A DNA stretch of 64,000 nt from Levilactobacillus huananensis. Lineage in GTDB: Bacteria > Bacillota > Bacilli > Lactobacillales > Lactobacillaceae. Made by a program: the position numbers and the translations under genes. Within the stretch, counting starts at the first letter, position 1. Each line of letters starts with the position of its first letter. The stretch covers positions 248,001-312,000 of the forward strand of contig NZ_RHOC01000001.1 in assembly GCF_003946145.1 (NCBI RefSeq), in the 5' to 3' direction. Below the pieces are notes generated by a model. It was given only the letters and a program-made list of their open reading frames with translations, did no database searches and was not told where the DNA came from. This document shows, piece by piece, positions 46,474-54,432 of this stretch.

Positions 46474-47889
46474 ATGTTTAAAACAACACGAACACTCGTC
46501 ACAACCAGCTTAGCTTTAGCTCTCTTGGGAGGCGTTGTTAGTCCTAGCATCGCCCATGCGGACAGCATCACCCCTTCAGATAATGTCGCGGTCACGACTA
46601 AGGCCGCTGACACGAAGGCAACATACAAGATAAGTTCTATAGAAATGCCATATACGTTGGTCAGCAGTAAGGCCGGTAACGAAAAATTACCAAGTTTTCC
46701 AAACGCGCCAGCCGTAATAACTGTCGACCAACTTAATGATCCCGAATACTTGGCTAAAATAGAGGCCGATAATCCCAACTTGACTTCTGATTTTTGGTCA
46801 CAGCTTCGTGACGGCATAGCGGGCTATGAAACGCTTGATCTCGACAAATCACTTGTTGACCTCCAAATGGAAACGGGTGAGTTACCGGAGGGACTCTCTA
46901 AGGATGATATTATTAAAAGCGTCGCTGACTCATTCTATCTCCAAGCCTGGACCATTAGCCGGATTGCTCAGGAGCAGCTTGGACAAATGGACTATTCTGA
47001 GATTAATGCGGCCTATCTAAAGGAGCTGCGACCAAGACTTGAAACCATGGCTAAGGGCCAAGAGGCATTAGAAAAAATGGACGGCGTTTTTGATCATGGC
47101 GAAGAATACTATAAGATTCAGGCCCCAATTATGCTTGATGTACTCACCGGGGAAAATAAGCTATCTTTTCGTTACACCAAAGAAGAACTCACTAAACTTG
47201 ATCCTGACGCCACTTATCGTCAAATGATTTCGTTGTATAATAAACCCCTGTCTTTCTTTATTCAAAAACAACCCGATGGAACCTATCAGATAAGTGGGCT
47301 TTTCCTCTCTGGAATACTGGCTTACAGTTTCTGGTTTGACGACACACCGGTGACGCCTAACCCCACTCCTAATCCGACACCAGCTACTAGTCAGCCCGTT
47401 AAGGTTCATTACGTCGATGACCACGGCAAAACGCTTAGAGCTGATAAGGTCTTAACTGGTGAATTAGGGGAAAGTTACCAAACAACACCATTAGACATCG
47501 ATGGGTATACCGTTACCAACACCACTGGAGACGAGTCGGGGACCTTTGACAGTACCGCTAAATCAGTCACTTATACGTATTCTGCCGTGTTAAGCAACGG
47601 TGGTGACGGTGATCAGATCGTCACGACTAAGCCAAAGAAACCGACTAAAAAGCCTGCTGAGACAAATAAGAAAACGCAGCAAACGACTAATGGCGGCCAG
47701 GGGGCTACGGTTAATGAGTTGCCAGCATCATCGCGACAAACAAGCCCAATGGCTACATCAGCGACAAACGTCCATAACACCGCGTTACCACAGACAAATG
47801 AACAGTCAAAGACCCACTTGGCTGTGATGGGCTTGGCATTATTGAGCGCAACACTCGTTGTCTTTGGTTTAAAGAAACGGCTGTCTTAG
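46474..47889 (+). CDS. Sortase-anchored MucBP-domain surface protein
   Basis: A 471-residue secreted protein. Signal peptide: residues 1-29 with hydrophobic core and an AHA|DS cleavage site. Residues 30-290 form an acidic, mostly helical domain I do not recognise. A Pro/Thr spacer (TPNPTPNPTP, near 295) leads to one MucBP domain (about 307-372, VKVHYVDDHGKTL to SVTYTYS), a Lys/Pro/Thr wall-spanning linker, and a sorting signal LPQTN (438-442), a membrane helix and the KKRLS tail. LPQTN departs from LPxTG in the last position. It may bind mucin or another glycan; the ligand is inferred from the domain only. ATG at 46474 is 8 bases after GGGAG. The gene and its AT-rich flanks interrupt yozE-rbgA. 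Confidence 0.88.
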   Translation: MFKTTRTLVTTSLALALLGGVVSPSIAHADSITPSDNVAVTTKAADTKATYKISSIEMPYTLVSSKAGNEKLPSFPNAPAVITVDQLNDPEYLAKIEADNPNLTSDFWSQLRDGIAGYETLDLDKSLVDLQMETGELPEGLSKDDIIKSVADSFYLQAWTISRIAQEQLGQMDYSEINAAYLKELRPRLETMAKGQEALEKMDGVFDHGEEYYKIQAPIMLDVLTGENKLSFRYTKEELTKLDPDATYRQMISLYNKPLSFFIQKQPDGTYQISGLFLSGILAYSFWFDDTPVTPNPTPNPTPATSQPVKVHYVDDHGKTLRADKVLTGELGESYQTTPLDIDGYTVTNTTGDESGTFDSTAKSVTYTYSAVLSNGGDGDQIVTTKPKKPTKKPAETNKKTQQTTNGGQGATVNELPASSRQTSPMATSATNVHNTALPQTNEQSKTHLAVMGLALLSATLVVFGLKKRLS

Positions 47890-48029
47890 ATCTTCAGAAT
47901 TGGATCCGTCAGTCAGTACCTGATTTAGGTAACTTTTGATTGATCAGCTGACGATTTGCCTACTGAAAAGGTCACCTGGTCGAAATTGAACTGATAATTT
48001 AAGGTTAAAAACCACGCTTACCATTGTTT

Positions 48030-48081
48030 AAAAAGTCCCGCGATTGTTAGACCGATAAGTCTAGTAATCGCAGGACTTTTC
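48030..48081. terminator. Long, nearly perfect hairpin downstream of the surface-protein gene
   Basis: AAAAGTCCCGCGATTGTTAG continuing to AC (48031-48052) pairs with its partner at 48059-48080 over 22 positions with one mismatch and two G-T pairs, with A and T runs at the ends, so it can terminate on either strand. It lies 140 bases after the surface-protein stop. Confidence 0.8.
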
Positions 48082-48560
48082 TTATATCCAAGAAAAATTT
48101 TGACTTGTCATGACAGCTTAGAATGACACACGCTAGCGTGAAAGTTGGCAGAAGTACGGTCGCGCCAAGGACTTAACCATTATGACCACCGACGCATAAC
48201 CTTATTAAGATAAACTTCAACCCGTTCGAAGTCTTTCTGGACTTTAAACAGCGCCACTATCTGAGCTAGCTAAAAAATGGTAGAATAGATGAGTTAATTA
48301 GACCTTTTTGACGATGTGTTAAATTTAAAAATTCTCAGTTAGTCAAAAAAGATACTTTCGCTGAATGAATTACTGATGAGTTTAGCAAATGACGGCCAAC
48401 ACTCAGCATTCAAACTATCAGGTGGGCATAAATTCTGGTTAATCGCCTAATACCGATCGTTGTGACTGACGTACTGACGCAAATAAATAGGGTACCTCAT
48501 CGTTTTAGATACGAGCATCTTTCAGTTTTGGTCAATGACAAAACGGTCTCATTATGAATA
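48082..48560. other. Gene-poor stretch, possible untranslated RNA
   Basis: About 480 bases without a supported gene. TGGTAGAAT at 48278-48286 is a plausible extended -10 with a weak -35 (TATCTG). From there to the terminator ending at 48629 is about 335 bases with no significant ORF and some local stems (for example GTTTTG with CAAAAC near 48515-48535). This could be a noncoding RNA or the leader of rbgA; it may equally be decayed sequence. Confidence 0.35.
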
Positions 48561-48629
48561 AGGAGATTCAGGGACGTGTTAGCCTTATTTCTGTACAACC
48601 TACGGCCTAAACCCGCATCTCCTCTTTTT
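48561..48629 (+). terminator. Large stem-loop terminator with no upstream ORF
   Basis: AGGAGAT at 48561-48567 pairs with ATCTCCT at 48617-48623, then GGG with CCC and TTAGCC with GGCCTAA inside, followed by CTTTTT. It lies about 90 bases upstream of rbgA and more than 650 bases after the previous stop codon. Confidence 0.65.
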
Positions 48630-48675
48630 CTCAATAGACATAAGAAATTTGGCAATTTTCAACTATTTTAAGAAC

Positions 48676-48697
48676 ACCGAGGGTTTAAGTCCTCGGT
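48676..48697 (+). other. Hairpin just upstream of the rbgA ribosome binding site
   Basis: ACCGAGG pairs perfectly with CCTCGGT around an 8-base loop, ending 3 bases before AAAGGAG. It does not cover the site itself and has no T run. Confidence 0.5.
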
Positions 48698-48716
48698 ATC
48701 AAAGGAGTTAGACACT

Positions 48717-49580
48717 ATGAGTACCATACAATGGTTCCCAGGCCATATGGCCAAGGCAATTCGCCAAATGGAAGAAAACGTCCACCTCGTGGATATTGTC
48801 TTCGAACTGGTCGATGCCCGGATTCCCGCCTCATCGCGTAATCCCGAGGTGGCCCGGATTGCGAAGGATAAGCCTCATTTAATTATCTTAACCAAGAAAG
48901 ACTTGGCTGATCCTCAACAAACCGCTGCCTGGATGCGTTATTATCAAACCCAACGACAGCCAGCCATCTCGATTGATTCCAGAGCCAACGTGACACCCAA
49001 ACAAATCACTAGGATTGCTACCAGTATTCTTGCAGACAAGCTCGCCGCCGAAAAAGCCAAAGGTTTAAGGGAACGGCCAATGCGTGCTATGACAGTTGGG
49101 GTACCTAACGTTGGCAAATCCACCTTATTAAATCACTTGGTTAGTCGTAAGGCAGCTCAAGTTGGAGATACCCCTGGTGTGACGAAGGGGCAACAATGGT
49201 TGCGTTCTAGCAAACATCTAGAACTGTTAGATACTCCCGGAATTCTTTGGCCCAAGTTCAAGGATCAGGACGTGGCGTTGAAACTTGCTTTGACCGGAGC
49301 CATTAAAGAAAAGCTCTATGCCAAAGATGATGTCGCCTTATTCGAGTTAAAATTCTTCCGTCAGTATCATCAAGCCGCACTGCAGGAACGCTACCATTTA
49401 GCCACCGAAGATTTTGAACTGTCTGATGTCGACCTTCTGTTGCGGATCACAGAAAAGCTCGGTATGCGAGACGACTACGAACGCGCCAGTGAACGACTCA
49501 TCTTCGATGCCCGACGTTCTAAGATGGGCGGTTTCACCTTAGATCGTGCTCCCCAAGTGGGGAAGGATCATGACAACTAA
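48717..49580 (+). CDS. rbgA: Ribosome biogenesis GTPase RbgA (YlqF)
   Basis: Circularly permuted GTPase needed for late 50S assembly. The 287-residue product starts with WFPGHMAKAIRQMEENVHLVDIVFELVDARIPASSRNP, has G4 (LTKKDLAD, about 58-65) before G1 ([14 protein letters not shown], about 128-141), and G3 DTPGILWPK (about 175-183); a C-terminal helical RNA-contacting domain follows. ATG at 48717 follows AAAGGAG. rnhB overlaps its 3' end by 11 bases. The rbgA-rnhB-dprA-topA run is the usual order. Confidence 0.96.
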   Translation: MSTIQWFPGHMAKAIRQMEENVHLVDIVFELVDARIPASSRNPEVARIAKDKPHLIILTKKDLADPQQTAAWMRYYQTQRQPAISIDSRANVTPKQITRIATSILADKLAAEKAKGLRERPMRAMTVGVPNVGKSTLLNHLVSRKAAQVGDTPGVTKGQQWLRSSKHLELLDTPGILWPKFKDQDVALKLALTGAIKEKLYAKDDVALFELKFFRQYHQAALQERYHLATEDFELSDVDLLLRITEKLGMRDDYERASERLIFDARRSKMGGFTLDRAPQVGKDHDN

Positions 49581-50358
49581 GCCCGTAAGTTTAGCTAAAT
49601 TACGCCAGCAACTTGCAAACGTGACGTCGCCCGCAGACCCTCGTCTGGTGGTGTTAGCCGCCGATCCACGTAAAGGAGCCCAGCAACTCCTTACTAAGCT
49701 TAAACGCCAGCTCGCACGTCGTGAGGCCGCTGAAGAAGCCTTCCAACAACGCTTACACTATGAGAAACCATTCTGGGCAATAGGCCAACAGGTCGCCGGC
49801 GTTGATGAGGTCGGTCGAGGCCCATTAGCTGGACCGGTCGTCACTGGGGCAGTCATTCTGCCCCGTAACTTCGACATTCCTTTAGTTAATGATTCTAAGC
49901 AACTCACACCTAAGGAACGCGAAGACTTATACCCAAAAATTCTAGCCCAGGCTACAGCCGTCAGCATTGGCATTGGAAGTCCTCAACTTATTGATCAGAT
50001 TAATATTTATCAAGCGACTCGGGTAGCCATGCAACGGGCTGTTTTGGGGCTTGGGGTGGCTCCAGATCACGTGATTGTGGATGCCATGCAAATTCCGATT
50101 TCACTACCGCAAACCCGCTTGATCAAAGGTGACGCTAAGAGTGCCAGTGTCGCAGCAGCTAGTATCATCGCTAAAGTCTACCGAGACCATTTGATGGTGG
50201 CCTACGATCAGCTATACCCTGGCTATGGCTTTGCCAAAAACGCCGGTTACGGAACTGCTGAACATCTGAGTGGCCTGGCCAATCGCGGTGTCACTCCGAT
50301 TCATCGTCGAACTTTTTCACCCGTTCAGAAAATAATTGCCAACGAATCACGGAGTTAG
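49570..50358 (+). CDS. rnhB: Ribonuclease HII
   Basis: Removes ribonucleotides and RNA from RNA-DNA hybrids in the cytoplasm. The 262-residue product has a basic N-terminal extension of about 65 residues typical of Firmicutes RnhB, then the catalytic core: GVDEVGRGPLAGPV (Asp and Glu of the DEDD set, about 75-88), NDSKQLTPKER and HVIVDAMQIPI, with LIKGDAKSASVAAASIIAKVYRDH holding the third acidic residue. ATG at 49570 follows GGGGAAGG within rbgA; in-frame codons upstream lie before that site. Confidence 0.95.
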   Translation: MTTKPVSLAKLRQQLANVTSPADPRLVVLAADPRKGAQQLLTKLKRQLARREAAEEAFQQRLHYEKPFWAIGQQVAGVDEVGRGPLAGPVVTGAVILPRNFDIPLVNDSKQLTPKEREDLYPKILAQATAVSIGIGSPQLIDQINIYQATRVAMQRAVLGLGVAPDHVIVDAMQIPISLPQTRLIKGDAKSASVAAASIIAKVYRDHLMVAYDQLYPGYGFAKNAGYGTAEHLSGLANRGVTPIHRRTFSPVQKIIANESRS

Positions 50359-50386
50359 TCCTAAACAGGACAAGGAGGTTGCGATC

Positions 50387-51280
50387 TTGCAACTGACACT
50401 TCGTGATTTTTTCATGCGCTTACCCTTTGTAACCGATATTGGGTCCAAGACTGGTGTGGCCTGCTGGCACTGGTTAATGGATCATCCTCAAATTCAAACC
50501 ATCACTGCTAGCACACTTGATCACTTAGGGGCTGAAATTCCGCTATCCGTGGAACGTTTGAAACGGCTCCATCTGGAGCTCTTCAGTCATGCCATGAACC
50601 AGAAAATAACCAAAAATCTCACACATAGCGGTTGTCTAACCATTGTTGATCAGGCTTATCCGCCACAACTTAAGGAAATCTACACACCACCGGTTGCGTT
50701 ATTTTTTCAAGGTGATTTACGTAATCTCCAGGGACCGCAATTAGCGGTCGTGGGATCCCGCCATCCGACAACATACGCCTTAACGGCCATGCGTCTCCTG
50801 TTACCAACAGTGGTGGAAGCCAATGTTTGTCTTGTATCTGGTTTGGCCCAGGGCGTCGATACACTCAGTCATCAGGTCGCTTTAGCCCACCGAGGCCGCA
50901 CGGTGGCCGTTATTGGAACTGGTTTGGATAAATGTTATCCCGCAGCCAATCGTGCGCTCATGGACACACTAGCACACGATCAGCTTGTACTCTCGGAATA
51001 CCCTTGGGGCACCAATGGCGCACGCTTCCATTTTCCAGAACGAAATCGGATCATTGCCGGCCTCTCACAGAGTGTCCTTGTGATCGAGGCCGCCCATCAT
51101 TCAGGAAGTTTGATCACGGCAAATTTTGCACTTCAAGAGAATCGAAATGTGCTGGCTGTCCCTGGGACAATTGACGGTCCAAATTCAGTTGGAACCAATG
51201 AACTAATTCTCGCCGGCGCGAAACCTATCTTGAATTCTGATCATATAATGGAAGAAGTTTTAGTTGACAAGCTACCCTGA
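50387..51280 (+). CDS. dprA: DNA-processing protein DprA (Smf)
   Basis: Protects incoming single-stranded DNA and loads RecA during transformation. The 297-residue product has an N-terminal helical part and a Rossmann-like core with VVGSRHPTTYALT (about 119-131), LVSGLAQGVDTLSHQVAL (about 150-167), AVIGTGLDKCYPAANRAL (about 176-193) and SEYPWGTNGARFHFPERNRIIAGLS (about 208-232). The start is TTG at 50387, 9 bases after AAGGAGG; upstream in-frame codons overlap rnhB and this site. The winged-helix tail of longer homologues is not evident. Confidence 0.94.
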   Translation: MQLTLRDFFMRLPFVTDIGSKTGVACWHWLMDHPQIQTITASTLDHLGAEIPLSVERLKRLHLELFSHAMNQKITKNLTHSGCLTIVDQAYPPQLKEIYTPPVALFFQGDLRNLQGPQLAVVGSRHPTTYALTAMRLLLPTVVEANVCLVSGLAQGVDTLSHQVALAHRGRTVAVIGTGLDKCYPAANRALMDTLAHDQLVLSEYPWGTNGARFHFPERNRIIAGLSQSVLVIEAAHHSGSLITANFALQENRNVLAVPGTIDGPNSVGTNELILAGAKPILNSDHIMEEVLVDKLP

Positions 51281-51350
51281 CTTGAAATATCATGTGTGGG
51301 ATTATAGTGAAATGTTTAGCGAACTTTTGTTTCGCGATTAAAACAAGTCG

Positions 51351-51392
51351 ATAGGAACGGAGATTCCCGTCAAGCGGGGCTTCGTTGCCTAT
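51351..51392 (+). other. Long hairpin in the topA leader
   Basis: ATAGG, AACG, GAG and TCCCG pair in order with CCTAT, CGTT, CTT and CGGGG, separated by small bulges, giving a stable stem about 17 pairs long. It ends 7 bases before the topA ribosome binding site. A smaller stem (GCGAA with TTCGC, near 51319-51335) lies upstream. Confidence 0.6.
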
Positions 51393-51413
51393 TATCCGAG
51401 GGAGTAATGTGCA

Positions 51414-53525
51414 TTGCCGACTAAAGCAAAAACAAAAACAACAGCTAAAAAACGGCGAAAGCCACAAAAAAAATTAGTGATTGTCGAATCACCCGCTAAG
51501 GCCAAGACCATTGAGAAATATTTAGGTCGTACCTACAAGGTTGTTCCCAGTTTAGGACACGTCCGAGATCTGCCTAAGAGTTCAATGGGAATCGACTTCG
51601 ACAATGACTACGATCCACACTACATCTCCATTCGGGGGAAGGGCGATGTGATTAAGGGCCTGCGTTCAGAAGCTAAAAAAGCTAAAGCCGTTTATCTGGC
51701 ATCTGACCCTGACCGCGAAGGGGAATCAATCGCTTGGCATTTGGCGCACGTCCTCAACTTAGATGTGACGGCTAAAAACCGAGTAACCTTTAATGAAATC
51801 ACTAAAGATGCCGTTAAGGAAGCCTTTAAGACGCCTAGATCCATCGACATGGATCTAGTTAACGCCCAACAGGCCCGCCGGATCCTAGACCGGTTGGTGG
51901 GATACTCTATCTCGCCGCTGTTGTGGAAAAAAGTTAAGAAGGGGCTCAGTGCTGGTCGTGTTCAATCGATCGCGCTGTCTCTGATTATCGCCCGTGAAAA
52001 CGAAATTAAAGCGTTCAAGCCTGAAGAGTATTGGACAATCGATGCTGACTTTAAAAAAGCTCGTCACACCTTTAGTGCCAGCTACTATGGTTTAGATGGT
52101 AAGAAGGCTGACTTGAAGGACAACGACGCCGTTCAAACCGTCTTGGGTAAACTGGATCGTAAAGGGAACTTCGACATTACCAATGTCGTACGCAAGGAAC
52201 GGAAACGTTCTCCACAACCCCCATTTACCACCAGTTCAATGCAACAAGATGCTAACCGGAAGCTAAATTTCCGGACGCGAAAGACCATGATGGCCGCTCA
52301 ACAGCTTTACGAAGGAATCAATCTGGGTAAAGAAGGGACGCAAGGGCTCATTACCTATATGCGGACCGACTCTACTCGAATCTCCAGCATCGCTAAGCAC
52401 GAGGCCTCAACGTTCATTCATGAGAAGTACGGGGCAGAGTTTGCCGCGACTAAGCCAATCAAGGGCAAGTTACCAGAAGGGGCCCAGGATGCCCATGAAG
52501 CTATCCGACCAACGTCTGTTTTCCGGACGCCAGCTAGCCTGAAAGAACGATTGACTAAGGACCAATTCCGGCTCTATCAATTGATCTGGAACCGGTTCGT
52601 TGCGAGTCAAATGACCAATGCTATCATGGATACCATGGCTGTCACGCTAGATCAAAACGGAGTGACATTCAGAGCAAATGGGTCCAAGATGAAGTTTGAA
52701 GGGTTCCTGAAGATCTACAAGGGTGGTAAAGAAAAGGATAACCTCCTGCCTGATCTCGAAATTGGTGACCAAGTGAAGTTGGCTAAGACCGATCCAGCTC
52801 AGCATTTTACGCAGCCGCCTGCACGTTATTCCGAAGCCAACCTGATTAAGGCCTTGGAAGAAAATGGGGTGGGTCGTCCATCGACTTACGCCCCCACTTT
52901 GGATACCATTCAACGGCGCTACTACGTTAAATTAGTTGGTCGGCGTTTCGAGCCAACCGAACTAGGTGATATCGTTAATACCATCATCAATCAGTACTTC
53001 CCCGACATCGTGGACGTTGGTTTCACAGCCGGTCTGGAAGAACAATTGGATGGCATTGAAGAAGGTAAGCAGGATTGGGTCAAGGTTATTGACACTTTCT
53101 ACAAGCCATTCTCAACCGAGGTGGCACACGCCGAAGATGCGATCGAAAAGATCCAAATCCGCGACGAACCAGCTGGCTTCGACTGTGACATCTGTGGTGC
53201 GCCAATGGTCATCAAGATGGGGCGTTACGGAAAGTTCTACGCTTGTTCTCGCTTCCCAGATTGCCGAAATACCAAGGCTATCGTTAAAGAGATCGGCGTC
53301 GTTTGTCCCGTTTGTCACAAGGGCCAAGTCATCGAACGTAAGTCCAAGAAAAACCGGATTTTCTACGGTTGTTCCCGATATCCGGACTGTGACTTCGTCT
53401 CATGGGATAAGCCCGTTGGCCGTGATTGCCCCAAGGACGGTCACTACCTGGTTGCCAAGAAGATCCGTGGCGGCTCGCAGATCGTTTGTCCTAACGGTGA
53501 TTATGAAGAAGCTCCACAGAAGTAA
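51414..53525 (+). CDS. topA: DNA topoisomerase I
   Basis: Type IA topoisomerase relaxing negative supercoils. The 703-residue product has a basic N-terminal tail, a TOPRIM domain ([17 protein letters not shown], about 21-37, and [14 protein letters not shown]), active-site Y315 in [13 protein letters not shown], and C-terminal zinc ribbons: two full four-Cys units (CDICGAP...CSRFPDC and CPVCHKG...CSRYPDC, about 585-660) and a third with only two Cys (CPKDG...CPNGD), presumably not metal-binding. The start is TTG at 51414, 8 bases after GAGGGAG; an ATG nearby is out of frame and closes at once. Confidence 0.96.
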   Translation: MPTKAKTKTTAKKRRKPQKKLVIVESPAKAKTIEKYLGRTYKVVPSLGHVRDLPKSSMGIDFDNDYDPHYISIRGKGDVIKGLRSEAKKAKAVYLASDPDREGESIAWHLAHVLNLDVTAKNRVTFNEITKDAVKEAFKTPRSIDMDLVNAQQARRILDRLVGYSISPLLWKKVKKGLSAGRVQSIALSLIIARENEIKAFKPEEYWTIDADFKKARHTFSASYYGLDGKKADLKDNDAVQTVLGKLDRKGNFDITNVVRKERKRSPQPPFTTSSMQQDANRKLNFRTRKTMMAAQQLYEGINLGKEGTQGLITYMRTDSTRISSIAKHEASTFIHEKYGAEFAATKPIKGKLPEGAQDAHEAIRPTSVFRTPASLKERLTKDQFRLYQLIWNRFVASQMTNAIMDTMAVTLDQNGVTFRANGSKMKFEGFLKIYKGGKEKDNLLPDLEIGDQVKLAKTDPAQHFTQPPARYSEANLIKALEENGVGRPSTYAPTLDTIQRRYYVKLVGRRFEPTELGDIVNTIINQYFPDIVDVGFTAGLEEQLDGIEEGKQDWVKVIDTFYKPFSTEVAHAEDAIEKIQIRDEPAGFDCDICGAPMVIKMGRYGKFYACSRFPDCRNTKAIVKEIGVVCPVCHKGQVIERKSKKNRIFYGCSRYPDCDFVSWDKPVGRDCPKDGHYLVAKKIRGGSQIVCPNGDYEEAPQK

Positions 53526-53559
53526 GCTTGTTACACTTAAATCTTAAATCCGTTTCGTT

Positions 53560-53592
53560 GGCGTTGACCCCCAGGGGCCAACGCCTTTTTTG
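53560..53592 (+). terminator. Terminator after topA
   Basis: GGCGTTG and CCCC pair with GGGG and CAACGCC, followed by six T residues. Confidence 0.93.
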
Positions 53593-53696
53593 ACTCTTCA
53601 CTTATCACTAACATAAAATAATCCGTTCTTTAAAAGACCCGTTTTAATCAAACATCCCCAACAGTAAGGTTAGAACTGTGTGGGGGGACTTACTTC

Positions 53697-53739
53697 CAAA
53701 AAAACGACAGCCCCTCTCAGTATCGAGTTAGACTGTCGC
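53697..53739 (-). terminator. Terminator of the minus-strand acetyltransferase operon
   Basis: Read on the minus strand, AGCGACAG pairs with CTGTCGTT across a loop of about 22 bases and is followed by a T run. It lies about 20 bases after the acetyltransferase stop. Confidence 0.75.
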
Positions 53740-53759
53740 TTTCAGAAAAAATGTTCTTT

Positions 53760-54431
53760 TTAATTGGCCAACCAAATTTCAGGGTGGTCAAAGGCTAACT
53801 GGAGCTGTTCCAGGAATTGACTCACGTGATAGCCATCAGCCACCGCATGATGAATCGTCAAGGAAAGCGGCATTTGCCAGCGCTTGGCTTCCTGCTTAAA
53901 CTGTCCCGCTTGAATGACTGGAAAGAACGTGTTTAGCGGGGTGAAGGGCAAGGGGGTGTAACTGGTAAAGTGCGTCCAAGGAATACTACCAACCATATAA
54001 GTATTCGCACTCTGGGGAGCCTTGGGCATTGGCGTTCGTTGATCACCATATTCAGCCAAATCAGCCAGATAGTTTCGATGGAATTGGTTGAAATCGGGAT
54101 CGTAGGCCGTCCATAAGCTGGAGATGCTGTGGTCATCCGCATGTATTACTGAGTAAGACGGGTGGAGAACATCGTAACGCCGGAGTTGCCCGGTATCGTC
54201 CCGACCCACACGAAATTCCGGTGTCTGTGTGATCACCTTTGAGACCAGGTAGAGATAGGCCGCATTAAATTTAAGATCACGCTCCGTGATCCATTCTTTA
54301 GTAGCCGTGACATCCAGGTCAACCGTCAGTGTGAATCCTGTCGGCATCATCTTGGTAAAGTAATAGAAATATTCTCGACGAGACCAAGTTGCCAGGTCAA
54401 TCGGGGTATTTTGCGTATTTAAAGTTGTCAT
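53760..54431 (-). CDS. Chloramphenicol acetyltransferase-family protein (CatA-like)
   Basis: A 223-residue trimeric CoA-dependent acyltransferase of the CatA fold, close to the usual 213-220. Family features: IDLATWSRREYFYYF at the start, FNAAYLYLVSKVI (about 55-67), EFRVGRDDTGQLRRYDVLHPSY (about 73-95), IPWTHFTSY (about 150-158) and the catalytic HHAVADGYHVSQFL (about 193-206) with the general-base His and structural Asp. Chloramphenicol-binding residues cannot be confirmed, so resistance must not be assumed; many lactobacilli carry such chromosomal homologues. ATG is one base after the stop of the upstream regulator-like gene, with AAAGGA inside that gene. Confidence 0.88.
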   Translation of the reverse strand: MTTLNTQNTPIDLATWSRREYFYYFTKMMPTGFTLTVDLDVTATKEWITERDLKFNAAYLYLVSKVITQTPEFRVGRDDTGQLRRYDVLHPSYSVIHADDHSISSLWTAYDPDFNQFHRNYLADLAEYGDQRTPMPKAPQSANTYMVGSIPWTHFTSYTPLPFTPLNTFFPVIQAGQFKQEAKRWQMPLSLTIHHAVADGYHVSQFLEQLQLAFDHPEIWLAN

Positions 54432-54432
54432 G

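Noticed and set aside
48120-48300. Possible decayed transposase or fragment in the gene-poor region
   Set aside because: Short open stretches on both strands (for example 29 codons on the minus strand) show no transposase motif, and no terminal inverted repeats or target duplications were found.
52966-53547. 193-codon plus-strand frame inside topA
   Set aside because: Alternative frame of the topA 3' region, whose zinc ribbons are clear in the real frame.
53760-54431. Acquired chloramphenicol-resistance gene
   Set aside because: The product is a CatA homologue, but it is chromosomal, codon use resembles neighbours, there is no mobile element, and drug-binding residues cannot be verified, so resistance is not claimed.
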